DNA of 64,000 nucleotides from Seminavis robusta (GCA_903772945.1 CAICTM010000104.1:1-64000), one strand, 5' to 3'. Numbered from the stretch's first letter, positions 10,519-22,488 are shown. The notes: generated by a model not told the origin, from the letters alone. Numbers and translations are program-made.

Positions 10519-11736
10519 ATGGTCAAGAACAGTCTTCACGCCCAACGAAAGCAATTGGAGGAAGCGGCGTTGGCGGATGCTGCACAGGCAGCCGATGCCG
10601 CTGCACAGCAACAAAGAAGTCGCTTGACCCGTTGGGCACTGATCCTGATGCTGTCGGGTATTGTGATGGGCGCCATGACGCTGACGGAAGACCGAAGAGC
10701 CGTGTTGTGGAAGAACGTGGAAAGTGTCAAGTCGAGGAAAAGTTCGTCGATACGGATGAAGCCGTTTGATATGAGCCAATACGATGAAATTCATCTCTGG
10801 CACTTGCGAAAAGCGGGAGGATCCACACTCCGAAAATTCTTGATCCAAGTGGCCGAACATCACAATCTTACCTTCAAGGTGGACGAAGGCATGTGCTACA
10901 CGGGTCCTCCTCCTCGGGACAACAACAACAGCAATAAGAGGACCTCTATGGTGACCATGCTCAAAGATCCAGTGGCGAGAGCTGTCTCAGCATACTGGGG
11001 CGAAGGAGAAATCGACACTGCCCACCCCGACACTAGTTTCAGGACTTGGGCCCTGAAAACCAACAATACAGCCTATAAGGGACTCCCCGGTGGTCATTGG
11101 TTCATTTGGGGATGTGTCCAAAATTGCATGACCAAAATATTCGGGAGCATGCCCGTCAATCTCACTCGAGCTCAAGCCACGCTGGAATCGGACTTTGATC
11201 TCATTGTGCAATCCAATCGGTTGAGCGATCCAGTCTATCAACAATGGTTGAGTCACATCATGGGCGCTCCAAACGCCAAGATATTGCACGAAAACAAATC
11301 CACCCGAAAAGATGTCAAGGAAAACCAGGTCGCAGCCCCAAAGGAAGAAGACTTGGAATTCCTCAAAGACATTAATCAACTGGACTATCAGTTGTTGGAG
11401 TACATTGTTCCCAAACGAAAGGAACTGCAAGGAACTGCAAGGAACCATATAGCTACCGTATTCATGCATGCATGCATGTTTGGTGGTGAAGGAAGCAAAC
11501 AACAACAAGATGTCGACAAACTGCTGCGCATTCTTGGTTTTTTAAAAACCTGGACGAGCGACGACAACCGCCTCATCAATTTGCTTTTTCCTTCATGCAA
11601 GTGCAAGAAACAACGCATCAGAAAATATATTTCAATTCGGTGGAATGCAGGAAGATTTGTTTGCTTGTTCACTAGGATTCAACGTTGCTGCGAGACTGTC
11701 ACTCGACTAATAGACGGATGGGTGAGGCAGTCATGA
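10519..11736 (+). CDS. type II membrane sulfotransferase-like protein
   Basis: 405 residues from an ATG at 10519. A cytosolic, Ala/Gln-rich N-terminus is followed by one membrane anchor (about residues 39-55), the layout of Golgi sulfotransferases. Near residues 95-107 is a 5'-phosphosulfate-binding-like loop (LRKAGGSTLRKF, compare PKTGGTS), and near 148-159 a 3'-phosphate loop (LKDPVARAVSAYW, compare RDPxxRxxSxY). A PAPS-dependent transfer of sulfate to a glycan in the Golgi is the likely role by family; the acceptor is unknown. The C-terminal 80 residues are Lys/Arg/Cys-rich and match nothing I know. This part includes a repeated GAACTGCAAG and a CATG run (about 11464-11478), so the end of the gene is less sure. 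Confidence 0.7.
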   Translation: MVKNSLHAQRKQLEEAALADAAQAADAAAQQQRSRLTRWALILMLSGIVMGAMTLTEDRRAVLWKNVESVKSRKSSSIRMKPFDMSQYDEIHLWHLRKAGGSTLRKFLIQVAEHHNLTFKVDEGMCYTGPPPRDNNNSNKRTSMVTMLKDPVARAVSAYWGEGEIDTAHPDTSFRTWALKTNNTAYKGLPGGHWFIWGCVQNCMTKIFGSMPVNLTRAQATLESDFDLIVQSNRLSDPVYQQWLSHIMGAPNAKILHENKSTRKDVKENQVAAPKEEDLEFLKDINQLDYQLLEYIVPKRKELQGTARNHIATVFMHACMFGGEGSKQQQDVDKLLRILGFLKTWTSDDNRLINLLFPSCKCKKQRIRKYISIRWNAGRFVCLFTRIQRCCETVTRLIDGWVRQS

Positions 11737-13241
11737 CGTCATGACTGTAACATCAGGACACGGAAATGTTCGTGTTTCGGTGAACGAGATCGATCGTGTG
11801 TGGCGCCTTTTTGGAGCATCAATACAAGCGAAGATCACTGATTTACTTGCACAAGTCACAGATGCAGATTGCTGTCGGGTCACTCTTTGACCGCCCACAC
11901 TGCGATATGCTTTGCCTATTTGAGAATTACCGGCAGCAATCTAGTACCGTATAGGTGGCTGATACAGTGTAATGGCACACTAGATAGCTGGCTCAGGTGG
12001 ATCTCCTACCGTACCGATACCAGGTACTAGAGTGGACGATTGTGCTGTGAGCACCCGTGCAGACTCGGAGTGAAGCTTCAGGAACAACGAGCGAGCGAAA
12101 GCGGTTACCCGGCTACAGCAAGCTTTAGAACCGTTTTACTGTTTGTTATGGAACCTGTTGACTAGCTAGCTAGCTAGCTAGGCAGGTCAAATGGAAAAGC
12201 AGTCAGCCAGCGGATGTGGTCTGGTGTCTTCAGCCCCCAGGCACGGTCCAAGCAAGGATAGCCAGTGAAGAGGACATCCGTTTTACCATCCTGAGATCAT
12301 TCGACTTCTTCCTCCGCAATGATTTGTTTTGGCAACCTTTCAAGGCCGCATGATACGACCTCAGGTGCCCCGAACCCCGAACAAGCCGAAGACGAACACG
12401 AGGGCTCCTCGGAACAACAATGATGATCTTTGCAAACAGTTACTGGTACCGATGCGATATCGGATGCTAGCAACCGCTAGCTCCGCGGGTTATACTACAG
12501 TAGTGGCTCCTTATTATGCAGTGGCCTGAGTCGGAAAGTCAGAATGCTTTTCCAAGTTCCAAGCACAGGTTCCACGTAGCGCAAGACTTAGTGCCCACCC
12601 AGTGGCATCCACAACCATCAATAACCATCCTTCACCAATCACCAATACAGGTACAGCTCAGGTACCATACCACACCCCACACCACACATCAACCGTCGTG
12701 CCGTCGTGGATAACTAGACTAGCTATTAATAGTAGTAGAGCCCACTACATGGTACTAGTACCGTATCGCACCAGAATACATCATTCTGTAATGACATTGT
12801 ACTGGGTACGTACTGGTGTACGGTACCATTGTCGTGGATCATCTGACATATGTGATTCAATGACACTAGTTCTCTTTAGGTTTTAACATCCACATTTACC
12901 CTTTAATCTTTATAAGAGCACTTTCTGAAGGGCTTCTCACTAGGTGGTTCGTGTCTATCCAGTTTCGCAGGTAATCACGTAATTACAGCGTAATTAAGTG
13001 CCCGAGTTGGGTGGATGGCATAATGATGGCATTACTCAAGTGATTGTCTACTGGTGTTTGGTAAGCTGTACGGTGTACTAGCACGGTACTCAGTACTACC
13101 GTACGCTGTACATTGTCTTTGAGGTTCGGACTGACTGGATCTTTCTCACAAATCGGGTTCTCTTAACTAAAATAAATAATACGACGTTTTGGATTATCTA
13201 ACTGTGAACGCTTTCTCGGAGAATTTTTTGTACCACCGACA
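11737..13241. other. intergenic, no gene seen
   Basis: Short frames here have no recognisable domains. The DNA holds many short palindromes: a (CTAG)n-like run at 12161-12181 and repeated GGTACC/GTACCGT strings between 12440 and 13110. Those strings are common in the other intergenic gaps too. Confidence 0.5.
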
Positions 13242-14576
13242 ATGATCGACACAACCACCATCCAAGGGGAGGAGGCCTCTGTTGCCTCTTCATCCACTAC
13301 CGGTACTGCCTCTATCGGACGTCGCTACTTGCCGCACCACTTGCTCTACCATAACAGTGTCCCCAACTCACCTCCGGACTCGACCACTTTGGCGTCACAG
13401 CGACGCAAGGATCAACTGATAGTAGTAGCTCGCAACATGGAATCTCTACTCGAAAAGAGAGCGAGTACAAGTGCGGGGACTAACAGTGACGAAAAGTCCC
13501 TTTCGTCCTTGGAAAAACGCCGCCGGTTGGCTCAACTACAAAACGCTCATGATGACACCGACGCCGATATTTCCCGTGATCCACACGCCGCAACCATAAA
13601 GGAAGAGACTACTACTGAGGTAGCTTTGGGTATGACCATTACTGCATCTCACCACCACCATGGTACCAGATCGAGGGATTCTCCGTTGGATACCACAATT
13701 ACGGTGAAAACTTGCTTTGGCGCTCCTCCTTCTCATATAGAAAATGCCAAGACGGCAAACGAAGAAGATGATGATGTTCCTGGTCTCATTACAGACTCTT
13801 GCCACAAAAGGCAGGGTTCCTCCCTGATTTGCAAATTGCTCTTTGAGGAACTTCAAAAAGAAGAACCCAAGTCAGTGGCTCGGGCGGCAGAAAAACTAGG
13901 TTCCATCTTCAAGCATGGAAATCCTCAAGAATGCTCTCAAGCTGTCTCGTTAGGAGGTCACAGCGTGCTCATTTCGGCCATGAAAAAGTGGTCCCAGCAT
14001 GAGCCAATTGTGTTGCACTGCTCCCACGCCATATTTCGCATGATTGGGACCTACACCAAACGATGTGGTGGTGACAACGATAGTCAGAACGACGATGACG
14101 AAGAAGACGAAGACCGATTTGATCTGATTGAAGGCTTTCTCGTCGCGGGAGCGCTCGAAGTCCTCGTCAATGCCTTGCGTAACTTTCCAAGGTCGTCCGA
14201 AGTGCAATTGTTTGGGATGGGTGCCTTGGGTAATCTGTTGGGGGCGGGTATGGCAGCAGCACTGGTCAGTGACACGAGTCGCCAAGCAGCTCGGGAATTT
14301 GTGGAAGAACACTACGGGGTCTCACTCCTCGTCACGATCATGACACGCTTTGCACACAAGCCAAAAGTACAGGAGTTTGGTTGTTGGATTGTAGCTCGGT
14401 TGGCACGCATGCGCCGATTCCACGGTATCCTCAAGAGAGAAGCTTTGGTAGCAGTCTCGACGGCGGTGCAGAACAACCCAAAAAGTGCCACCATTAACAA
14501 GCAGGCGTCGAGTTTCATGGCATCCATCTTTCGACTGCGACCGGCATCCGAGGAACAAGGAGGACGGCAGGGATAG
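13242..14576 (+). CDS. armadillo-like helical repeat protein
   Basis: 444 residues. The first roughly 190 are low complexity, rich in Ser, Thr, His and acidic residues. The rest reads as paired hydrophobic helices of armadillo/HEAT type: SVARAAEKLGSIF, GGHSVLISAMKKW, GALEVLVNALRNFP, LFGMGALGNLL, GVSLLVTIMTRF and EFGCWIVARLAR. An acidic linker (about residues 279-293) sits between two repeats. A likely role is protein binding; no enzyme motif is present. The gene at 25909-26763 is a paralog with the same blocks in the same order (GGHGVLLVTMKRW, LILGALERFP, GVTMVLKIMTTF). Partner and location are unknown. Confidence 0.75.
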   Translation: MIDTTTIQGEEASVASSSTTGTASIGRRYLPHHLLYHNSVPNSPPDSTTLASQRRKDQLIVVARNMESLLEKRASTSAGTNSDEKSLSSLEKRRRLAQLQNAHDDTDADISRDPHAATIKEETTTEVALGMTITASHHHHGTRSRDSPLDTTITVKTCFGAPPSHIENAKTANEEDDDVPGLITDSCHKRQGSSLICKLLFEELQKEEPKSVARAAEKLGSIFKHGNPQECSQAVSLGGHSVLISAMKKWSQHEPIVLHCSHAIFRMIGTYTKRCGGDNDSQNDDDEEDEDRFDLIEGFLVAGALEVLVNALRNFPRSSEVQLFGMGALGNLLGAGMAAALVSDTSRQAAREFVEEHYGVSLLVTIMTRFAHKPKVQEFGCWIVARLARMRRFHGILKREALVAVSTAVQNNPKSATINKQASSFMASIFRLRPASEEQGGRQG

Positions 14577-15423
14577 CTTAGCTCTTGGGGTTGTGGTAAT
14601 TGGGTAGGACAGAACATACAGTACCGTTGTAAAATTTAAAGTATCTCTAGATCACCGGAGCCCTAGAGGTGAAGAAACTTTGCTCCCGAGGTACGAGCCC
14701 TCCAGAGGTGCAGCATTTTGCCCCACCGGCACCGGTAGATGTACAGAGTGTCCACCGAGGTGCTCTACCTACCGGTACGGGTAGAGGTGCAGCATTTTGC
14801 CGTCAAGGTGGGAGCCCTGGAGGTGCAGCATTTTGCCGCCGAGGTGCGAGCCCTACTAGAGGTGCAGTTGCCGCCAAGGTTGAGTCCGAGTGGTCATCAT
14901 TTTGGCACCAAGGTGCAAGGCAGCCCAAGAGGTGCAGCAGAAATTTCATAGCTAACTACTTGTTGCGGGCACACTTGCCCGTTGCAGAATGAATGGAATG
15001 ATTTGATTCAATCTTCAACCGTTGGCACACGGACTTCAGCGAAGAACGCAGACAACCACAGAAGCTTTCCACAGAAATGTAAGCAAATCCTATTAGCTAG
15101 ACCAACGGTCGTAGTCTGTTTCATGGAGGATTGTTAAGATTGTGCTGGCGAGCTAGCTAGGTAAGCGTGACTGTGGGATGCAACGAAGAACAATTGAAAT
15201 TCAACGATGAAAGAGATATTCTACCAGCAGCAGGTCCCCGGCGGACGGAGTGGACAATATCTCGTTTCAGTCTCAACGTGCAGCAGTGGCTGTTACATCG
15301 TGCGCGGCTTATTATTTCAAGAGAGGCAGAGAGGCAAGAAAGGAGTTTTTTCGGCGGCTGTTGCTTTTTTTAACCTTATTGCCCCCCAGTCAGGATACAT
15401 ACATTGTGTGCAGCCACTGCCTG
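14577..15423. other. intergenic with a degenerate repeat
   Basis: Apart from the repeat at 14653-14942, nothing gene-like is seen. The reading frames across the repeat follow its period rather than any protein family. Confidence 0.5.
14653..14942 (+). repeat. degenerate tandem repeat, units of about 40-50 bases
   Basis: Variants of AGAGGTGCAGCATTTTGCC followed by a CCNAGGTGCGAGCCC-like piece recur about five to seven times with different spacing and decay. Clear cores start near 14704, 14783, 14819 and 14861. Confidence 0.7.
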
Positions 15424-16481
15424 TCAGAGGGAAAAGGTTGCCTCGTTCTCGTATCTGACCTTCAGATTCTCAACTAATCGAAGGTAGGTCCTGTGCTGCG
15501 CTTCTTCGGGAGTGGGAACCAAAAAGTAAGTGTCAAGACGGTTGGGCAGACCCATGCCAATCTCAAATTTGTCCCTGAATTGCTTGGGTAGAAATCGTTT
15601 GAAGGTAGAAAGCGTAATGTTCATGAACATGCCTGAATGCATGGCAATGCGAATGGAGACACAATGGATGAGAACAGGAACATTCACAATCACTTGAGCT
15701 ACCTCTTTCTTGCTTGCTTACCAGCGTTATAGAACTTGACCACACGGTGCAAAGTGGGATAATGTGCTGAAAACTCCATGGAGAGTCTTTTGGCAGTGGC
15801 CAGTCCGCCCGATTTGCCCATGGTGTAGCCCTCACACTCATGGACCATGACAATGCCATTTCGGATGCTCTGCAAGTCAGGGTTCATTGCGTGGTGCATA
15901 TAGTAGTGCCCTCCTAGCATGATGCCCCATTGCTCGTCGGTTCTAAGCAACTCCTTATCGCAGGCATTGTTGTCAATAAACACAGCATAGCTCCCATACT
16001 CAAGCCCATAGGAGAGGGCCAAAATCATTTTCTGGTGTACATCCAAAAAGTTCTTGACAGTACGGCGGGAATCCTTGAAGGTATCTCGGATATCATAGTC
16101 CCTTTGAAGGTTTTGCATGTGCAGAGCACGACTGACCGCTGATCTAACATTGGTGCCTTCCACTATGGCAAGTTGGGCATACATGAGATCTGTCATGGAT
16201 TTCAACTCAGGGTCGTTCTCAATGGCTGTCTTAATGGCCAGGGCATTTTCGCGCTCTTCTTGGGTGACGGACATCCTGCCGGGCTCATCATCTTCCTCTT
16301 CCTGTTCCTCCCTGCACGAGCTGACACTTGCGGCATCTTCCGCAGCTACAAGACCCAGATTATGGCCATGATCCACCTGAACTGCCAGCAGTTGGCGGAG
16401 TCCCTCCTTGCTGATGCCCCCTTCAACTCCAAGGTCCTCCAGCTGAAGGGCGCACCCATTCGCACTTCCACTTGCTTCCAT
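15424..16481 (-). CDS. CRAL-TRIO (Sec14-like) domain protein, copy 1
   Basis: Two exons are inferred: 16481-15722 and 15632-15424, with an 89-nt intron (GTAAGC...TTCAG, phase 1) that removes a stop. This gives 322 residues. The N-terminus is acidic. The C-terminal half carries the Sec14-type core: a Tyr/Phe-rich strand (YGLEYGSYAVFIDNNACD), an RNGIVMVHECEGYT strand, and after the splice an MFMNITLSTFKRFLP-like gate helix. By family this binds a small lipid or other hydrophobic ligand and moves it between membranes. The paralog at 19855-21005 has the intron at the same codon and a second exon of exactly the same length (209 nt). ATG at 16481 is used; the open frame upstream begins with TTG. 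Confidence 0.8.
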
Positions 16482-17732
16482 TCTGCAGTTGAAACCACCA
16501 GCCAACTAAACCAAGATGAAGTATGAATGTTGCAAGGATTATAATAGATAGCACGCAGGTTTCTATCGCTCTTTCTGTCTTTCTATTGTTTGCTGGAATA
16601 ATGGCTTCCCCAATGGGCCCCAACCAAGGCGAGAATTCTTGTGAACTCCTGAAGACTTTGGTTGAAAACCGTGCAATCATCAATCATCGCACTGCAACCC
16701 CACACTCATGTTTTCCTATTTTATTAATTAATAGCACGGATGACCACCGTACCGGTGTTAAGAAACAAACAATGGTCTTTTAGGCAGTCACAGAAAAACA
16801 GACATAAAGGCCAAGCCCCCACCTGACTGTTCGGTGTCGCCTTTATATTTTTAATTAATGATCCACGTGGTCCAGACTGGTCGAAAACAGACATAAGGCC
16901 AACGACTCCCACAGAACAGGTCTAGTCGCTTTAAAATACCACATCGGATCAAGACTGGATTACATTTCACATTTACTGCTTCATGTATGCATATGGCATA
17001 TCCATCATGCTTTTGAGCTACTCCTAGACCTAGCTGTAGCTAGCTAGACTCTACCAGCTAGGCCAGCTTGACCGACACCGCGCAAAGCTCCAGCATCTGC
17101 CTGTGACTGAGAGACAGCTTTGCTGGTGATGCCTTTTGTCCGCAGTCAGCATTGGCCAGGAAGACAGGTCCGACGAACACAACCAGCCATTTTGATCTTT
17201 GCAGCCATGCTTCCAGAAATCGTTCGAGGAGACAGCGCAACGTAGCATCCATAAAGCAAACTGTTGGCATGGGCCAAATCAGTCGCCCATACACCGTGGC
17301 AATTGACACGGGCAGCCACAACCACACAGAGCAATCAAGCAAACCCCAAGCTGGTGGTTTATCAAGAGAACAGATGGCTGCCCGCCATGTTGGCAGTAAT
17401 AGATTGTGCACTGGCAGAATAATGCTCTTGCAGAATGTGTTTTTGATTTTTCCCAGTTCCAATGTACAGTAGCGAGATCTTCACCTCTTCCATCTACTTC
17501 GATTAATCTTAACTCTTCCATTCTTCATGGTGCTGTATCCACACTCTTTTGTGACTTGGGCCAGGTACCGGAACCATATACTTCATGCTTTCATTATTAT
17601 TTAGGGCTTGTAATGATATAAAGACATTATGTGCACTGGCTAGGTGGGTCCAGCAAGCAACTGTCGAATCCGATGTTTATGGATACCCATGCTTGGCTCC
17701 AACCGTTAGTTTCGCTCTACTGAGTAGCTAGT
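16482..17732. other. intergenic, with a short direct repeat
   Basis: No convincing gene. AAAACAGACATAAAGGCCAA at about 16795 recurs with one base missing at about 16885. A 134-codon minus-strand frame (17058-17462) lacks any domain and is not called. Confidence 0.45.
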
Positions 17733-18629
17733 CTAGAAACAAAGTGTCCCCACAAAGACAGCGGTCATGGCAATCCATCCAATAAAGGGAGCTGTATCCA
17801 TACCAGCTTTTTGGTATTGCTTGGTGATAAAAACACTCTTGATAAGCGCCAGGGTAAAGGGAATAAATGCATACCCCACCACCTTGGTTGCCTCGATGCC
17901 GGAGGCTACAGCCAGCATCATGGCACCACCTCCCGAAAGGATAGCTCCGTGAGCTTCCACCATCAAGGCTGTTTCCGTGGACAGTGGCGGTGCTGCAGCA
18001 TTGCGGCCGTACAATTGCAACCCACGAGCTGGATCCGCAGCCATGAGTCCACCCGAAAGTAATGCCAAAACAGCAATGGCTTTGATACCATAATTGGTTG
18101 CCCAATCGGCATTTTTCGAGAGTCCATAGAGGACGGCACTGTCGATGGCCAACCATGCAGCAACCCCACTCGCTTTGGTTCCCGTTTTGGCAGGATCTTT
18201 ATTGATCAAAGCCGCTAAACCACCGATCCAATGAACGGCTAATCCCGAACACAAGGCGGTATTGGAGTCTGCACCGGCTACCAAATATTGATAATTCATC
18301 CACGTGTTTGCCAAGGCGGCAAATCCGGCTCCCTTGACGGCAATCACGTTTTGTGCATTGGAGGTAGACCACCCATATCCTTCAAGGACCGCTTCGGCAC
18401 AGAGCAAATTAAAGGCGCCTTGGATACCACCCAACGCCAGAGCTGTTTTGGCGACCGTGTTGGCATGAGCATCGAGTGGACCAGCACCTCCACGAGGGAT
18501 GGAGAGTAGTGCCGATGACGACTTGGTAGGGGTAGTGGGGTTTGTTGGGATCTTGAGAGCTGATACCGTCTGTGCAGCGCAAGATCCAAGAAGAAGGATC
18601 GTCGTCGTGGAGAGGAGAAAGGTACGCAT
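17733..18629 (-). CDS. secretory-route multi-span membrane protein, function unknown
   Basis: 298 residues with a signal peptide (about 1-24, ending near SAL), a Thr/Pro/Ser linker, and an IPRGG motif often seen near the start of mature diatom proteins. Then come about six hydrophobic segments rich in Gly and Ala (around residues 100-120, 128-142, 154-171, 184-202, 229-268 and 281-298). The last one ends at the stop, so the C-terminus is inside or next to the membrane. There is no catalytic or transport motif that I recognise. The residue after the signal peptide is not the Phe typical of plastid import, so an endomembrane site is somewhat more likely than the plastid. It sits alone between intergenic stretches. 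Confidence 0.65.
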   Translation of the reverse strand: MRTFLLSTTTILLLGSCAAQTVSALKIPTNPTTPTKSSSALLSIPRGGAGPLDAHANTVAKTALALGGIQGAFNLLCAEAVLEGYGWSTSNAQNVIAVKGAGFAALANTWMNYQYLVAGADSNTALCSGLAVHWIGGLAALINKDPAKTGTKASGVAAWLAIDSAVLYGLSKNADWATNYGIKAIAVLALLSGGLMAADPARGLQLYGRNAAAPPLSTETALMVEAHGAILSGGGAMMLAVASGIEATKVVGYAFIPFTLALIKSVFITKQYQKAGMDTAPFIGWIAMTAVFVGTLCF

Positions 18630-19854
18630 CTTGGTTTGTCTTGTCTTGTCGAATCTTTTTTGTGTTGGTTTGTTGTTTGTGCATTATGAGAGTGAAGCTA
18701 CCATTCCTCGAATTGCCTGGCTGCCTTATCACTGATCCAACGCACAAGTCTTCCTGTATGCACACTCGTTTGCTAGTTGCGATCAAGACGAAAATTTTCC
18801 ATCAAGGTTCTTCGGCTCAGCCATGTGGAGGGCAACAGTTTTTTTCGCCACATCAGTCCTCTGAAGATCTCGTGTCAACAAAAAAGATCTTGCCAATCAG
18901 TAAAAAGAAGCTAAACTACAATCCTCCCTTGAGCTTTAGAAAGACACTGAGTGACGAGCCTCAGTCGGTTCCTCAGTCGAGTGACGAGTCAGTCGTAGTC
19001 CGAGTATCCGGATAGTATGCGGTAGCTCATGATGATGTAGACTTCTCCCTTTTTAGAAGACGCCTTGAGTACATGTAGTTCACGTGGGCTTGGGCTTGGG
19101 ACATCTTCTGAAGCAGCAACTCACGTAGTTGTACTGAGAATCTTCTTAGGGTGCACCGGCAACATCTTTTAGCTTTCTTGCCATTGCAATTGACCATTGT
19201 ATACCAACCATGTGCACAGCTCAGATGATGAGGAGCCACCACCGAAGCAAAAGAAGGCAAAAGTGCAAAGAAGCCATTTGGGTACAAGGCTGCAACCAAC
19301 AGTTATAAAAAGAATCCACGGGCTGGTAAAATTGAATCTATCCATCCAAGTTGGCCCAGGCAAAGCAGTTGGTACCATAGCTGGCAGCTCTTGTACCACC
19401 GGTAGCAATCCACATTGTACTACCGTACGGTACGGACTCCTTTTTCTGCTGCATGGCTGCCAAAGGGGGGACATCCAAAAGGTCTTTGGTCGCTAAATGG
19501 AGCCTGGAAACGAATGAGAAAGCCGCATTCGTCGCACCGGTCCTTATTCTATTTTGCCTGAAGAGTTTCCATTTCTAGCTAGTATTCCATTTTGGCATCA
19601 TCCAAATAAAATCATGACGTACAGACTGCATGCGGAGTATTCAACATGCCTGGATCCAGCTTTCCCTCTCGATGTTCCACCCACAAGCTAGAATTCTGAC
19701 AACAATTTCATCTGACGAAGCAATCATTCCCTGCTGAGGTACTGTACTCAGAGTATACGTAAGGTTCGAGTACTACGGCACTGTACGAACTTTTTATTCG
19801 AGCTAGCTAGTTGGGTGTTTTCGCTCAGTCTGCCCATGGTTACATCATTACTTA
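18630..19854. other. intergenic, no gene seen
   Basis: A GAGTGACGAG element occurs twice near 18950-18990, in a stretch rich in TGAGT/AGTC strings upstream of the membrane-protein gene. It could be a regulatory cluster, but this is speculative. Nothing else is supported. Confidence 0.4.
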
Positions 19855-21005
19855 CTATAACCGAAAGCTGGCTTCGTTGGCATACCGTCTACTGAGAGCG
19901 TCCATGACTCGAATGTAGTTCCGTTGTTGTGCATCAGCCGCACTTGGGACCAAATAAAAGGTGTCTAGCCGACCTTGGAAAATGCAACCCACTTCATTCC
20001 TGGCAGTGACACCTTGAGGCAAGAGTGGTTTTGAAACGGCCAAGAGCAGATTCATAAACATGCCTTTCCAAGTAAGTTCCAGTGTTATTATGCGTATCAT
20101 ACACAGGGAAGGAAAGGTCAGAAAGTCGTGCGGGCTTGTAAAAGAACAGCAGCATGTCTTGTATCTCGCTCGCCTTACTTACCAGTATGATAGAATTTGA
20201 GGCTCTGATGTTTGGTAGGATAAAATGCAACAAAATCCTTGGTAATTCTATTGGCAGTCTTGATCCCTCCCATTTTGCTAAATGTGAATCCTTCACATTC
20301 GTACACCATGATAACCCCATTCCGCATACTCATCAGATCTGGGTTCATGGCATTGTGCATATAGAAGAACCCTCCAAGATTGGTTTGCCACTGTTTTTCC
20401 GTTTGAAGTGCGTCCTTATCACAGGCTGCGCAATCTATGCAGCAAATGTAGGATCCATGCTCATAGCTATAGGAGAAGGACAAGATGTGATTCTCAAAGA
20501 GACAGAGATATTCTTGCACAAGTTTTCGAGCATCTTCGAGAGAATCGCGGATATCATATTCTTCTTTGAACCATTGCATTTGTCGGATACGATTGAGGGC
20601 TGCCTCCATGTTGTTTGGTTCCACAATGGCAAGTTGGGCACAGAGAAAGTCGGAGATATTGCTCAAATCGGGATCGCCCTCAACGGCTTCCTTAATGGCC
20701 AGAGCCCAATTGCGCTCCTCTTCTGTGATAATCATCCTACAGCTGTGATAGGGATCCATCAGGTGCATTCTGATGTCAATGTCGCCAATGTCGTCGTCAT
20801 CATCATCACTCCCTTGGTCGTCCGCATCCTCTTGGTTCCACATATTGACACCTGCACCGTCTCGAAGAGCCGCCATCATTCCAGCCTGAATGTCGTGGTT
20901 GCCATGTCGCTGCAACAGTGCCGCCAGAGGTGCTGGCATCAGTTGGGGGTCCACTGCATCTGCAGCATCAGGGGCTACTGCTTCCATTCCTAGTAGTGGT
21001 TCCAT
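19855..21005 (-). CDS. CRAL-TRIO (Sec14-like) domain protein, copy 2
   Basis: Two exons are inferred: 21005-20183 and 20063-19855, with a 119-nt intron (GTAAGT...GGAAAG, phase 1), giving 343 residues from an ATG. Without splicing the frame stops two codons into the intron. The core matches copy 1 block by block (SYEHGSYICCIDCAACDKD, GGFFYMHNAMNPDL, RNGVIMVYECEGFT, MFMNLLLAVSKPLLP). The acidic segment (residues 60-72) is longer than in copy 1. By family it is a lipid-binding transfer protein; the ligand is unknown. It is in the same orientation as copy 1, about 3.4 kb away, consistent with an old local duplication with unrelated DNA and one gene now in between. Confidence 0.8.
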
Positions 21006-22488
21006 AGTTGCTCGTTGCTCGTTGCTATTGGTATTGATACCAATTTGGTACTTGGTCGTTGTTATTGCTGGTGCTGGGCTGTTGAGATGCTGTTGGCCCG
21101 TTCACTTTGGTGCTGCTCGAAGTACAGTCAGTAACAAAGTGCGAATGCGAAGCATGGTTGATGCTTCTCATTTTGCACTTCGAATTCAAAGATTGCAAGA
21201 GCTTTCCGAGTCGACTATTTAAAGAATCTTGTCCCAGGTAAAGAACTTGGTGCTCCTCAGTAGACTACAGTGTACTCAGTACGTACCTGGTGCGTAGTTC
21301 TAACAAATCAATGTCGCTTCAATCGCAATGACCTGCACCTTCTCAGAGTACACTAAATACTGTATTATATAATACACGAGTTTAAATATCATAATACCGG
21401 TAGCCAGCTGTCATGTCGGAGAACTCATTTCATTGTACCCATAGTGACGTGTCATACTGGTTTGGTTAATCGTAGCGTAGAAATTTGGTTCAGAAAGTGT
21501 AGAGCCAAAATTTTATTAGAGAGTTGTTCTCCACGCAACTAAAAGCGCGCGATTTCACACAGATTACTGGTACCGCTACTCAAGAGCAATCCCATGCTAT
21601 CGGTAGAGGTCTACATAGCTGGTAGGTGGGCGGTATCTGGTAGCTTTGTTGCGTCTCCCAGGACACAGATAGGGTGCATGGCTGTAGTACCCCGAAAGAT
21701 GTTCGAAGCGTTGCAGCTAGCCAGAGTTCAGAAGACATGAAACATCTTAAAAAGATAGAGAGCTTGCTCCAGCCCATCCAAACAAAAATGTGGCTCAGTA
21801 TGCATCAGCTAGCTGCCGGCCGTGACATCGTCCATCGCCATGACATTGTGGACGCAGTTTCGGATACTGTATCACCCCTCTCCACGTGATGGGAACCATT
21901 ATCTGCATCTTCTCGCGAGATTTAACTACCTATTCGACGCGCAATGGTGGTGGCAAATTCCTTCTGGGGCATTTTTCTAGAGGGAACTGCGGGCCATCCC
22001 ATTGCTTCCAGGAACAAGAATTAATGGGTCGTCTGTTGTCACGAACTTGCCACTCTTGGCCACAGGCATTGGCTGGTGTCCTAAAAAACTGTCATCCCAC
22101 CACGAGCAATCCGCTGTGAAAGGATCCCATGATCCCTATACTTTAGAAGGACTTGCCAAGTCCTTCTTCGGCGCCCCTTGCAATTCCACACGCAGCAAAC
22201 CAAAAGGTGTACATGTACCGGTACCTGGTACGGTACCACCTGACAGGGCCAAGATTGAGAACACCTCAAGAGGCTAATATCCAAATCAAACCGCTTGACT
22301 GGCTTATATCAAAGAAGACCAAAGACCCAAGCGAACCTTGGAACCACGAAAAGAGATCCAACCAACTTCTACAGTATTCTATCGTCCACAACAACACTGA
22401 GCTATCCACATCTTGCCATCAGCAGAAAGACCATCAGGCCACGGTACTTTAGTTGCTACGATAATAGGGCTACTTACTATTTGACAAG
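21006..22488. other. intergenic, no gene seen
   Basis: AT-rich between about 21300 and 21500. The short frames have no recognisable content. The promoter of the CRAL-TRIO gene (minus) and of the fascin-like gene (plus) should both lie here. Confidence 0.45.

Noticed and set aside
14669-14992. 107-codon plus-strand frame
   Set aside because: It follows the period of the degenerate DNA repeat, and a second frame is open over most of the same sequence.
17058-17462. 134-codon minus-strand frame
   Set aside because: Cys/Trp-rich with no domain pattern, overlaps other frames of similar length and lies in an intergenic gap; likely chance.
19740-19790. possible tRNA B-box (GGTTCGAG)
   Set aside because: The flanks do not pair as a T-arm and no A-box or acceptor stem was found.
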